A model generated the notes under the pieces. It ran no database searches and was not told the DNA's origin. It was given only the letters and a program-made list of their open reading frames with translations. Shown piece by piece: positions 36,085-48,190 of a stretch of DNA of 64,000 nt. Numbering within the stretch: position 1 is the stretch's first letter; every line of letters begins with the position of its first letter. Source of the stretch: Argopecten irradians (taxonomy: Eukaryota; Mollusca; Bivalvia; Pectinida; Pectinidae); NCBI RefSeq assembly GCF_041381155.1, contig NC_091149.1:15144609-15208608 (forward strand), read 5' to 3'. The translations under genes and the position numbers were made by a program.

Positions 36085-39000
36085 TTCTTTATTCTGCTTC
36101 GATATTTATATATTGTATCTTTGATATTTATGTTGTATCTTTGATATTTATATTGTATCTTTGATATTTTTATTGTATCTTTGATATTTATTGTATCTTT
36201 GATATTCTTGAATTTATTGATCTTTGATTATATTTATATTGTATTTGATATTATTTGTATCTTTATTTTGATATTTATATTGTATCTTTGATTATTGTAT
36301 CTTGATATTTATCTTTGTTGTATCTTGTATCTTTGATATTTATATTGTATCTTTGATATTTATATTGTATCTTTGATTATTGTATCTTTGATATTTATAT
36401 TGTTATTTGATATTTATATTGCATCTTTTTTATATATGTATCTTTGATATTTATATTGTATCTATTGTATCTTTGATATTTTATGTTGTATCTTTGTATA
36501 TTTATATTGTATCTTTGATATCTTTGATATATATTGTATATTTGATATTTATATTGTATCTTTGATATTTATATTGTATCTTTGATATTTATTTGTATCT
36601 TTGATATTTATATTGTATCTTTGATATTTATATTGTATCTTTGATTATTGTATCTTTGATTATTGTATCTTTGTATCTTTTATATTTATTTATTTTGTAT
36701 CTTTGATATTTATATTGTATCTTTGATATATATTGTATCTTTGATATTTATATTGTATCTTTGATATTTATATTGTATCTTTGATTTTCTATTGATATAT
36801 TTGTTTATATTGTATCTTTGATATTTATATTGTATCTTTGATATTTATATTGTATCTTGATTTTATATTGTATCTTTATTATTGTATCTTTGATATTTAT
36901 ATTGTATCTTTGATTTTGATATTTATTATTGTATCTTGATTATTGTATCTTTGATTTATTTATATATTGTATCTTTGATATTTATATTGTATCTTTGATA
37001 TTTATATTGTATCTTTGATATTTGTATATTGTATCTTTGATATTTATATTGTATCTTTGATATTTATTGTATTTGTATCTTTATTATTGTATCTTTGATA
37101 TTTATATTGTATCTTTGATATTGTATCTTTGATTACTTATATTGTATCTTTATTGTATCTTGATATTTATATTGTATATTATATTGTATCTATATTGTAT
37201 CTTTGTATCTTTGATATTGTATCTTTGATATTTATATTGTATCTTGATTATGTATCTTTGATATTTATATTGTATTTTGATTATTGTATCTTTGATATTT
37301 ATCTATTATTGTGTATCTTTGATATTTATATTGTATCTTTGATATTTATCTTTGTATCTTTGATATTGTATCTATATTTGATTGTATTTATTATTTGTTC
37401 TTGATATTTATATTGTATCTTTGATATTTATATTGTATCTTTGATTATTGTATATTGTATCTTTGATATTTTATTGTATCTTTGATATTGTATCTTTGAT
37501 ATTTATGTTGTATCTTTGATTTATTGTATCTTTGATATTTATGTTGTATCTTTGATATTTATATTGTATCTTTGATTATTGTATCTTTGATATTTATATT
37601 GTATCTTTGATATTTATATTGTATCTTTGATATTTATATTGTATCTTTGATATTTATATTGTATCTTTGATATTTATGTTGTATCTTTGATATTTATATT
37701 GATATTTATTATTTATATATTGTATCTTTGATATTTATGTTGTATCTTTGATTATTGTATCTTTGATATTTATATTGTATCTTTGTATTTATATTGTATC
37801 TTTGATATTTATATTGTATCTTTGATATTTATATTGTATCTTTGATTATTGTATCTTTGATTTATTGTATCTTTGATATTTATATTGTATCTTTGATATT
37901 TATGTTGTATCTTTGATATTTATATTGTATCTTTGATATTTATATTGTATCTTTGATATTTATGTTGTATCTTTGATATTTATATTGTATCTTTGATTAT
38001 TGTATCTTTGATATTTATATTGTATCTTTGTATCTTTGATATTTATGTTGTATCTTTGATATTTATATTGTATCTTTGATATTTATGTTGTATCTTTGAT
38101 ATTTATATTGTATCTTTGATATTTATTTGTATCTTTGATATTTATTGTATCTTTGATATTTATTTGTATATTTGTATTATTTTAGATTATTGTATCTTTG
38201 ATATTTATATTGTATCTTTGATTATTGTATCTTTGATATTTATATTGTATCTTTGATATATTGTATCTTTGTTATTTATTTGTATCTTTGATATTTATTT
38301 TATCTTTGATATTGTATGTTATCTTTGATATTTATATTGTATATTTGTTATTGTATCTTTGATATTTATATTGTATCTTTGATTATTGTATCTTTGATAT
38401 TTATTGTATCTTTGATATTTATATTGTATCTTTGATATTTATCTTGATATTTATATTGTATCTTTGATATTTATATTGTATCTTTGATTATTGTATCTTT
38501 GATATTTATATTGTATCTTTGATATTTATTGTATCTTTGATATTTATGTATTTTGTATCTTTGATATTTATATTGTATCTTTGATATTTATTTGTATCTT
38601 TGTATTATTGTATCTTTGATATTGTATCTTTGATATTTATATTGTATCTTTGATTTTTATTTATATTGTATCTTTGATATTTATATTGTATCTTTGATAT
38701 TTATTTGATCTTTATATTTATATTGTATCTTTGATATTTATATGTATCTTGATATCTTTGTATTATTTGTATTGTATCTTGATTTATTGTATCTTTGATA
38801 TTTATATTGTATCTTTGATATTTATATTGTATCTTTGATTATTGTATCTTTGATTTTATATTGTATCTTTGATTATTGTATCTTTGATATTTATATTGTA
38901 TCTTTGATATTTATATTGTATCTTTTGATATTATATTGTATCTTTGATATTTATATTGTATCTTTGATATTTATATTGTATCTTTGATATTTATGTTGTA

Positions 39001-39430
39001 TCTTTGATATTTATATTGTATCTTTGATTATTGTATCTTTGATATTTATATTGTATCTTTGATATTTATATTGTATCTTTGATATTTATATTGTATCTTC
39101 GATATTTATATTGTATCTTTGATATTTATATTGTATCTTTGATATTTATATTGTATCTTTGATATTTATATTGTATCTTTGATATTTATATTGTATCTTT
39201 GATTTATTGTATCTTTGATATTTATATTGTATCTTTGATATTTATATTGTATCTTTGATATTTATATTGTATCTTTGATATTTATATTGTATCTTTGATT
39301 ATTGTATCTTTGATATTTATATTGTATCTTTGATATTTATATTGTATCTTTGATATTTATATTGCATCTTTTTTTATATATATATTGTATCTTTTATATT
39401 CCTATTGTATCTTTGATATTTATATTTCTT
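36085..39430 (+). repeat. AT-rich minisatellite, 20-bp unit, ~3.3 kb
   Basis: Well over 100 copies of TATTGTATCTTTGATATTTA, mixed with a shortened 15-bp form (TTATTGTATCTTTGA) and many small indels. The plus strand is very T-rich. Regular stretches (38900-39360) alternate with ragged ones (36160-36560, 37130-37400). Reading frames inside are repeat artefacts. It separates the innexin cluster from the YdcF-like gene. Confidence 0.95.
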
Positions 39431-39599
39431 TTTATTCAGATGGTATCACCGTCGTTCACTTTTTAATCTTGTTATTCATATACAAGTGTAGTATATTTCG
39501 TTATTCTTTTGGTAAAAAAAATATAAAAATAAATTCTTTATTGCGTCATCTTTTAAGACTAGATTACTGTAAGAATAACGAATTAGATCCAATATGCAT

Positions 39600-39870
39600 G
39601 TAGACGGCGATGATACATTATCAACGATAATGATACAATGTGAACGACGATGAAGTCATGAGAATGAAAGTGGAGCAATATGAACGACGATATTACGATA
39701 TGAATATCGAAATGTGAAATATGAATATCGAAAGTAACAATATAAGTAACAAATATACAATAAGAATAGTAAAATAATTAAATATATGTATCAACTATAA
39801 ATATCAAGATAACACGTTACAATATGCATATCGAAACACAGAACATGAATAACATTTTATTCAATACATA
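39600..39870 (-). repeat. Degenerate inverted copies of the minisatellite unit
   Basis: ATATGAATATCGAAA occurs twice near 39705-39730, and AACTATAAATATCAAGATAA and AATATGCATATCGAAAC lie near 39795-39835. They resemble the reverse complement of the array unit (TAAATATCAAAGATACAATA) and so look like eroded opposite-strand copies at the array's right edge. Confidence 0.4.
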
Positions 39871-40055
39871 TAACCTGAATACAATAATAATATCAATGCA
39901 ATGTCAACTTAAGAAACGCCATAAACGACAAGTCTATATGTGTAATTGACTGAGAATACGGTTACATCAGATTGGTATCAACCTAACCAGGCTTTATGAC
40001 CTGCCCATGTTTATCAATGTCAAGGTCAGTTTGGCGTGTGTATGTCAACACGACC

Positions 40056-43000
40056 ATGACAGACAGAGGGACACTCTTAGCCATTTTATGTATCACGTAT
40101 ATCGCCATATCTTCTAACACAGCCGTAGCACGTGTGACAGAAACCAACACCTGTACAGCGATTCCGAATAGTCACATTCGTTCTGCTTTGATTGTTTGGG
40201 ATTTTCTGCAAGTACAACACACACTGCAAAAGGTAAAGTACGAAACATTACCGGACAGGACAAAGCCGGAAGAGACATGTGAAGTGTAAACAGAAAAGTC
40301 ATAGGTTTTTTTTTAATGGAAACCCAAGGTTGCCAACCTCTAGAGAAACCAAAAAGAGAGTACTCCCATATATGGAAATTTATGAGATTCCGTTATACGT
40401 GGACACATGTGTATAGATATTAATTCATAACACCTTACCGGACATACAAAATCCGGAAAGAGTGTAAACAAAAGGTTCAAAAGTTAACTCCGTAAATTAT
40501 CATTGCCTTGTGATATAAAAGTAAAATCATTATACCGTCTAATCCGACACCTGACTTTTCCGAAACCCTGTCAAATCCGACACTGTACAGTATTCACGTG
40601 AATAACAATGGTTAACAATACCTGACTTTTCCGACACTGTCTAATACGACCAATAGAGTCGTTCCAACATGATGTCTGATTCGTCAGGTTCCACTTGTTA
40701 ACATAACTATAATATCGTAGCTCTAAAGGCTTTTAGACATATAAATGGTGCTTACAACAGCTAGTGAAATAAATATTAAAAAATAAGTAACTCCAAAGGC
40801 TTCTAGACATTTAAACGGTGCTTACTAAAGCTAGTGAAATGATATCAAAAGTAAAACATATATAAGCGACGATTGTATGCATTTTATCAGACCCGTGTAC
40901 TATTCCTTACCTACTAAAAAGTTTAAACTCACAGCCATATATTATTTGCTTCACATATAACTGTGGCGGCTATGTTAGAGAAAAGCCGCAGAACAGTTCT
41001 TAAAAGCGGCAAGGAAGACATTAAAGCGATTGTTATGTTCGGTGAGAGCAAAGGTAGTATACATAAATACGTCTATATCCATAAAATAATTTGAAACCTA
41101 AAAGCCCCGTGTAAATTTAGCAGTTCTAAAAATAAATCCTGAAAGCGAGGCTGCGTGGGCATGTCAATACGGACATACCCAGCCGGGAGGACGTTTTAGG
41201 ATTCCAATCATATAACTTAATTTCTTCGCATGCAGAGCGATTTTGGTGGGACGTTTTATTTTTCTATTTCATAGGAAATTATACTGGATATATCAACAAC
41301 ATTTTACCGAATTTATACTTCCTTTGCCCGATTATTCATTTTAATAAATCAAATCTTTTCATATTTTCAGAGTGACCTCATACTTGGGTTGGGAAGTCAT
41401 GACAGAAGAGTTGCAGTAGAAGCTGCCCGTCTCTGGTTAGCTGGGTATGGAGATCTGCTGATGTTTTCTGGCAAATCTGGAAATTTGACCAGTGGTATAG
41501 ACTTCAACATTATTACCGTATAGTTACAGAAATGTAATTTTGTTTTACGAGGATGATATTGTTTGAGTTTTAGGGATATTAACAAAGGTGCAAAAATATT
41601 ATCCGCGAAACGACAAAAAGTATGTAAATAGAGGTTACACGACGAGTGGTTGTTGGATATGGAATTTATTTCACACGAGTGAGTTACAAAAAACTTTCAA
41701 GCTCGTGTCTTTTGTAACTTTTCAAAAATAACTCACTCGTGTGGAGTAAATTCCATATCCAACAACCACGAGTCGTGTGACCTGTCTCTACCACTATTAT
41801 ATCAGCTTTTTAGCCGATAGATATACGACGAGGATAAGGTAACGAGTGTTTGCTGAGATATTCAAATAAGATGAAGCGATATTTTCATCAGCAAAAAGGC
41901 ACGAATTAATATTCTAAAAGTTATATTTTAATAAAGAATTCGTTTATATAAAACTCTTCTAATTGAGAACAATTTTAGGATGAAACATTTAAGTTATTCG
42001 AACAATATAAAACTCAATATCGGACTATATAAAATCATGCGCACGACAGAGCCGTGCCGTTTACTTCCCGCCAAATCATCATCAAGCCATTGTTATCAAG
42101 TTCAAATTCGTTACAGCCTCGTTTAATCTACCAAACTCACCAGTAAAATCCTTTTCCGTCAACAACAGTTACACAGATTATAATACTACACATAAAAACG
42201 TTTTTGACAACGACCACTCAATACGGTACGCTTTCCAACCAACATCACTTTTTACGTCAAGCAGCGATCACAACATAAAATGTAGCATGTCGTCACTCGA
42301 TAATTGTTGACGTTGACAAATGATGACGTGGCACTGAGAAATAAGTAGTTCGGTCAAAGTTCACCGTGTCAGATAATCAAAATGCGTACAGAGTTTATAC
42401 CACGTGTTGTATAAACAAATTTATACCACGTGTAGTACTCTTGTATTTGCATATTACAAAGTTATCTGTCCTTGTGGGTAGGTATCGATTGTGACGTCAC
42501 GTGTTTGCGTACGTAACGTCATACTTTTCGAAGAAAACATCGTTAATTGCGCCCACAGAATAATAACGTCACCATGGATACCTATTTGCAAGGGAGCAAA
42601 CTTTGTAATATGCAAAGACGGAATAAACAAATTGTTATTCAACAGCTGCATCCTTTATTTGATTTTATTGTGAACAAAGACGTATGTAACTAAATGGTAT
42701 GCGAATTTATTATTATTTGTAGTGATTTACATTGTGACTGTACTTCTTTTTAACAGATTTAAGACAATGATATACGAAAATCGCATAAATTGACACAATT
42801 ATTATGTGAATGTTTAATTAATTATTGTTTATTTTTTTTTATATCTAACATTTTATTCAACACCTCGTTCGATACTGCATACATCTAAATATAGATTTAC
42901 ACCTTGAAGCATTTACAATTCGCAACAGAGTGCCAGAAATTGATTAATATTGGAACGTTAATTTTAACTACGTTCCATTATACGTTTAATATCATTGTCT

Positions 43001-43502
43001 TTTTCAATTTTTGTTTGCAGGTAAATGGGATAAAAGTGAAGCTGAAATATTTCGTGATGTTGCTATTTCCATGGGAGTTCCTGAAAGTAAAATAATTACA
43101 GAACAAAATTCTAAAAATACAGGCGAAAATCTAAAATACAGTTACGAATTACTGAAACGAAACAGCATCTTACCTAAGTCTGTGATAATTGTTCAAAAGC
43201 CACACATGGGTCTTAGAACTGTAGCAACATTTGAGAAACAGTGGCCTGGAATCCAAACGGAAGTGACGTATCAGGTCACGTCACCAAATGTTTCGTTGCT
43301 TGATTACCCAAATGATGACGTCGGAGACTTGCAAGATGTTATCTCGGTTATGATTGGTTATTTACAACGAATCAAAGTGTACGGAGAAACAGGCTTCCAG
43401 AGTTATCAGCACATATCTCAAAGCGTGTGGGACGCGTTTATGAAACTAAAAGTTACAGGGATATACTCATCACATCTACTTAAAGATAAATGTGATATTT
43501 GA
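40056..43502 (+). CDS. YdcF/DUF218-family protein with signal peptide, three exons
   Basis: Spliced model: exon 1 40056-40232 (59 codons, donor GTAAAG), exon 2 41371-41494 (acceptor TTTTCAG, ends in phase 1), exon 3 43021-43502 (acceptor TTTGCAG, stop TGA). The phases fit and the protein is 260 residues, close to Escherichia coli YdcF at about 266. Residues 6-25 form a hydrophobic stretch ending in TAVA, like a signal peptide; this favours the ATG at 40056 over the one at 39996. The family core is clear: LILGLGSHDRR (62-72), FSGKSGNLTSG (91-101), NTGENLKYS (133-141) and SVIIVQKPHMGLRTVATF (154-171), matching the bacterial GENARFS and VVQDPTMQRRTMATF region. YdcF-type proteins have a Rossmann-like fold, and E. 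coli YdcF binds S-adenosylmethionine; the animal function is unknown. A poly(A) signal AATAAA lies at 43743. Introns and codon use look native. Confidence 0.85.
40716..40840 (+). repeat. Two-copy ~70-bp direct repeat in YdcF-like intron 1
   Basis: CTCTAAAGGCTTTTAGACAT, then GGTGCTTAC and AGCTAGTGAAAT, appear at 40719 and again at 40789 with a few changes. The stretch 40535-40640 also repeats ACCTGACTTTTCCGA. Confidence 0.6.
41630..41789. mobile_element. Foldback MITE with ~58-bp arms
   Basis: Left arm AGAGGTTACACGACGAGTGG, GTTGTTGGATATGGAATTTA and CACACGAGTGAGTTA; the right arm is the near-perfect inverse, ending GTGACCTGTCTCT. The loop is about 45 bp. It lies in intron 2 of the YdcF-like gene. 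Confidence 0.75.
42445..42617. mobile_element. Foldback MITE, family F, best copy
   Basis: Terminal repeats TTTGCATATTACAAAG (42446-42461) and CTTTGTAATATGCAAAG (42601-42617). Inside are GTGGGTAGGTATCGATTGTG with TGACGTCA, and the inverse AACGTCACCATGGATACCTA. The two arms pair over most of the element. In intron 2 of the YdcF-like gene. Confidence 0.72.
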
Positions 43503-43742
43503 AATGGATCTGAAAATCATTTTTATGCTAATTCATGTAATTATAGCAATATATACACTATTTTTGTAAACATGCAATGTCAACAACATATTCGGAATAT
43601 GGTACTCTCAATCAAACAAATCCTAATGGGATGTTATCAGATTCTCTTATCAACGTAGAGATACTAAAGATCTGTATTTTAATCAGATTGACTCTCAATA
43701 TTCAATCGGATCCATCAGTCTTTAGTTTCGTTTATGATTTTG

Positions 43743-43748
43743 AATAAA
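43743..43748 (+). promoter_or_regulatory. Likely polyadenylation signal of the YdcF-like gene
   Basis: AATAAA about 240 bp after the stop codon of the YdcF-like gene, the first canonical signal downstream on that strand. Confidence 0.4.
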
Positions 43749-45030
43749 ACAAAGTACATTAAATATGTTTATAACAAACACTTTTTCAACGAAATCATGT
43801 ATACAACGTAATTGTTTGAATCCAGCGCCAAAGTTCCTAGAATATATCTTTAATATGTGTTAAACGAACTACGCTTATAACGAAGTGATTTTGTTGGTCC
43901 CAAGAGTTTCATAATAACATTGTTTTACTGTATATTATAACCATAACTTTGCTTTTCTTTAGGCTGTAAGTTTAACAGTCTTCCTTGCTATTTTGTTATT
44001 TTTAAAAGAGAACTTATTTGCTCCTAATTGCGTTTTGCACACAAGATTGAATTTATCTCCTATTGTTTCCTTATGTGCATCATGAGTATGCATGCTATTT
44101 GTAACTGTGTGTATTTTGGGAGCCAGCGGTATTTGCCTGCTGTATGTACTTGTGATAGCAAGATCGTTACTTTGCCATACACTCTCAATGGGAATCATGC
44201 CTTATTTATCTGCTGCAATGTAGTAGAATCAAACAAAAATGCATCTGTGTCCAGTTTTACATGTATTTCTTAACTTTAATGAATGAATTCCTTAACTTCA
44301 AATTCTCGATAGGAAAGCATTAAAGATTCTAACGAATGGTCCTACGTTATATTTTTACCTCAACTTCTATTATGCTTCTATGTTGGGAATTTAAAGTCCA
44401 TGTACACCATACAGTTAAGAAATGTTCGTGAAACTGGGTCCAGCTGTCTTTGTTTTATGATCGTAAAATGTAGTGAATAGGTTTTCATGTCTATACATCT
44501 TACACTAATATGTGTCATGACTGTCCGAAGATTTTGACATGCTATTTCATGTCCTCAGTAATATATCAAAACCCATCAGGTTTGATGAGTTAAGCTTAGG
44601 AAATCAATCAAATGGACAGATAAAAATGTATGATGCTTATAAATATTGATTACAACACACACAAAATGTATGCACTGTAAAATTTTTGTTTTGTTAAACT
44701 ATGAATTTAATTTTGAAAGATATAAATATAAGCAGATTAATTTGGCAAAAGCATCAATACGTAATTTTAATCAAGATTTCAAAGCGTCGTTTAAAAATAC
44801 AAAGATAGCGACATACCCCATAGTTCCTGCTTCTGCGTAGCACTCGCATAAAAGAACATGGAACGACTGGTTCACTGATTGTCAGACCGTTTCGTGTATT
44901 TGACAGCAAGCTTCAGTGAAATAGTAAATTAAAAATGGCGAGAGTTCCACTTACCGCGGACTACCCTAACATAGACATCCACACACTACAACACATTGTA
45001 TAGAGCAGAAGCTGTACTTAAATTACCTTA
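43749..45030. other. No gene recognised
   Basis: AT-rich DNA after the YdcF-like gene. Short frames (44028-44273, 43959-44198) have SINE-like phrases such as TTTTGGGAGCCAGCGGTA at most. Nothing else supported. Confidence 0.45.
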
Positions 45031-45084
45031 GCTATTAATAGGACGTTGGGACAAATCAACTAACCAACCTAGGAGGTAGGAATT

Positions 45085-45470
45085 TTGTTTGTATATCTTA
45101 ACGTTCTATTAACAGCCAGAGTCATGTAAGGATGGCCTCCCATGCATGCAATGTGTGTGAAATGCGAGGTGCGTGTTTTGGGAGACTGCAGTATGCTCGC
45201 GTTGTCTTGTTGTATAGTGGAATTGTTGAAGACACCAAGCAACACACCCCACCCGGTCACATTATACTGACAACGGGCGAACCAGTCGTCCCACTTCCTG
45301 TATGCTGAACGATAAGTAGGAGCAAAAACTACCACTTTTATAGACGTTGGTGTGTCTCGGCCAGGGGACAGAACCCAGAGCCTACCTCACATGGGCGATC
45401 GCTCAACAACAGGCCATTAGTGAGGCGGTGTCAAGAGAGACGGGTGTCAAAGGAGACGTAAGGATGAACT
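45085..45470 (-). mobile_element. tRNA-derived SINE, family 1, near full length
   Basis: Reverse of the 63165 copy. From the left: tail AACGTTCTATTAACAGCCAG and TCATGTAAGGATGGCCTCCC, then GACACCAAGCAACACACCCC, CATTATACTGACAACGGGCG, CAGTCGTCCCACTTCC, and the tRNA-like head with B box GGGTTCTGTCCCC (reverse of 45366-45378) and a degenerate A box at about 45395-45430. A second tail fragment (TATTAATAGGACGTT, 45032-45046) lies just left in the opposite orientation. Confidence 0.75.
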
Positions 45471-45596
45471 GAAAAGACAAGATCCTTTATTATTATTTAG
45501 TCGTCTTTTACGATCTTGCAACCTGCAGTGCAAATAGTTTTACAGATTTTATATTATACGGTATGATTTTGTTATTAGGAAGTTATGTAGGTCATG

Positions 45597-46843
45597 GGCT
45601 AGGATGGTCCAACATGCAACCCTCCCCCCAAACCTCCGAACCAATATTTTTCTTAACCCTTATGACTCACTGATCACAAATCATAATGTAAACATTGCAT
45701 ACGTTGGGATTAACTTCCAGTTATGACGTCATCAAAATGGTCGTCATCTCAAATGTCATTAAAAAAATGAAAAATAGTCCTAACATTGACATTTTTCAAC
45801 CGAAGTAGACAAATGAGGTATCACAATGACCACAATAGAACAACAAATACATATCAGGACCAAATAATCCGATATATGTAGTGATTTTTAGGATTTTCAG
45901 GAAATGAAAAGAATAGGATTTTAAGCTCAAAATGATAATTTTTTAGCAATTTTTAGCTCACCTGGCCCGAAGGGCCGGTGAGCTTATGTCATTGCGCGGC
46001 GTCCGTCGTCCGTCCGTCCGTCAACATTTCCTTTAAATCGCTACTAGTCATAGAGTTCTGCATGGATTGTAACCAAATTTGGCCACAAACATCCTTGGGG
46101 GAGGGGGAACAGAACTTGTATAAATTTTGGCTCTGACCCCCCGGGGGCAGGAGGGGCGGGGCCCAATATGGGAAATAGAGGTAAATCCTATAAATCGCTA
46201 CTTGTCCTAGAGTTCTGCATGGATTGTAACCAAATTTGGCCACAAACATCCTTAGGGGAGGGGGAACAGAACTTGTATAAATTTTGGCTCTGACCCCCCG
46301 GGGGCAGGAGGGGCGGGGTCCCATAGGGGAAATAGAGGTAAATCCTTTAAATCGCTACTAGTCATAGAGTTTTGCTTGGATTGTGTTCAAATTTAGCCAT
46401 AAACATCCTTGGGGGAAGGGGAAACAGAACTTGTGTAAATTTTGGCTCTGACCCCCTGGGGGCAGAAGGGGTGGGGCCCAATAGGGGATTTAGAGGTTAA
46501 TATTATAATTCCTTCAGAAAAGAACAATGAACCTGTATTCAGAATATTACTTGACATTACAAACCAGGTGAGCGATACAGGCCCTCTGGGCCTCTTGTTT
46601 CATATTTGGCTTGAGGCAGCAAAAACGTTTTCAACAGCAAACTAGTATTTCTAATCAGTTTTTTTTATCACTTATCAATCAGTTTAAACAACAACAACAA
46701 CAATAAACTCCGATGTTAACATTGTATAAGTTCCGGTTGTGACGTCATCAAAAATGAACGCCATCTAATATTTCACTAAAAAGTAAAAGAAGAAAAAAAA
46801 TCGGAGGGTTGGGATGGGGGCATGTGGGACCCTCCTAGTCCTA
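45597..46843. mobile_element. Inverted-repeat element hosting element C
   Basis: Imperfect terminal inverted repeats of about 42 bp: at 45597, GGGCTAGGATGGTCCAACAT and on to CCTCCGA; at 46843 in reverse, GGACTAGGAGGGTCCCACAT and on to CCTCCGA. Inside each end is a related ~60-bp block, in direct orientation, with TAACATTG and TGACGTCATCAAAA (45687-45770 and 46714-46775). Element C lies between the blocks, so this is a nested insertion. A 30-bp stretch at 45808 (ACAAATGAGGTATCACAATG) recurs at about 50292. Confidence 0.5.
45955..46600 (+). mobile_element. Hairpin-ended element C with 157-bp array
   Basis: Begins with a long hairpin, AGCTCACCTGGCCC-GAA-GGGCCGGTGAGCT (one bulge), followed by the GC-rich CGGCGTCCGTCGTCCGTCCG. 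Three copies of a 157-bp unit start at 46035, 46192 and 46349 (AAATCGCTACTAGTCATAG). It ends with AGGTGAGCGATACAGGCCC-TCT-GGGCCTCTTGTT. Non-coding. The plan is identical to elements A and B, but the repeat unit is different. It sits inside a larger inverted-repeat element (45597-46843). Confidence 0.78.
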
Positions 46844-48190
46844 ATGAAGGGTAATCTATACTAACAAAATATGACAAACTAGAGGAAATCGCTTACATGA
46901 TTCGCTATGCCATTATATTTTGTCTCTTTAAGCCATACAGAAGAAGAAGAGGCAATTCCGATATTCTAACGACACACCAGGGATGTATGTATGCAGGTCA
47001 TATCCCTGTGGCATTAGAATTAGAATCTTTTATCCCATTAGGAATACGTCTTTTCCACAGTATAAGATGTAAGGGGACCCTAACGTATCACGGTGTACAT
47101 TCAATAGACACACAGGGACGATCTGGACATTTCATTTACTCGTTCAATCGCGGTAGGCAATGTAGGAGATGAGAGTTTTATCGATTTTGTAAAATTGGTC
47201 TGATAGTTTTATTACAGAGCTAGACTGCTGGTGTTTTATCTTACCCGCGGCGAGGATAGACGCAGTCATTAACCATCCAATCTAGTTGTTTTATTATCTA
47301 ACGTTATCCAGGGGGAAGCTCTGTGATAGATAAACAATTATAGCTAAATCATCCACGGGGACCGGGGATATGCTGTCTTCATTAACAAAGCGCAGTAAAG
47401 AAAGATTAACATTGTCGGAAAGATTGATCTTATCATAGAATTTCTGAACAAAGTAATCACATCATGCATCGTTACATCATCGGATTTTGTCGTTTGTTAG
47501 TTGTGTTGTTGGGGTAAATTAGGCGAACGTCACATAACCAGATAAGATCACCTTGATCATATGTGTTGCGTATGACGTTTGCCATTTAATATTCGAAGAC
47601 TGGTGTTTGTTGGAAACTCGTATATACCCATATTATAGCGCTATCTTAAAAAACACTACCAAAGATATTAAACATCGCACCCTATCGCACACTACGGTTT
47701 CTTCCTGTCATATCATACAGACAACTGACAAATCAGTCGTCCCACTTCCTTTTTCCTTGATGCTGTTTATTGACAAGTTTTACTTGTCCAATCTTATTTG
47801 GGCATATCAAGGATATATCGACCCCGGGTGAATGATTTTAACCATTTAAGTTTGTAATATGCAAATATATTGCTCAATGCAATTTAATATAATGTATATA
47901 ACATTTATTCTGGTATACTATGGCACCAGATATATTTTATTCTCGAATAATTGACATATAACAAAATTAGGTCACTGTGACCTATTTTTTGACACTAAGT
48001 TATATTTTCAAAAATGTTTTATTTCCACATGTAAATGGATTTTTAATTCATGAAAAAATCATTCAAAAATATCATTTAGTTCCAATAAAACTGGACAAAA
48101 CAGAAAATTGTCCCTCCTTTATACCTTCCCCCACTCCTAATTGACAAGGGACTCCAACCTAACCTTAATAATATGGAGCTAACTATGGAA
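46844..48190. other. No gene recognised
   Basis: A 91-codon frame at 46897-47172 shows no family. A worn SINE middle lies at 47675-47775 (CAGTCGTCCCACTTCC), and the response-element-like palindrome at 47968. Confidence 0.45.
47968..47984. promoter_or_regulatory. Perfect oestrogen-response-element-like palindrome
   Basis: TAGGTCACTGTGACCTA is a perfect 17-bp palindrome around a central base and contains AGGTCA-n3-TGACCT, the consensus for steroid-receptor homodimers. There is no gene within 4 kb, so this is only a sequence match. Confidence 0.35.

Noticed and set aside
36085-39430. CRISPR array or coding region in the 3.3-kb repeat
   Set aside because: The units are contiguous without unique spacers, the genome is eukaryotic, and reading frames are repeat translation only.
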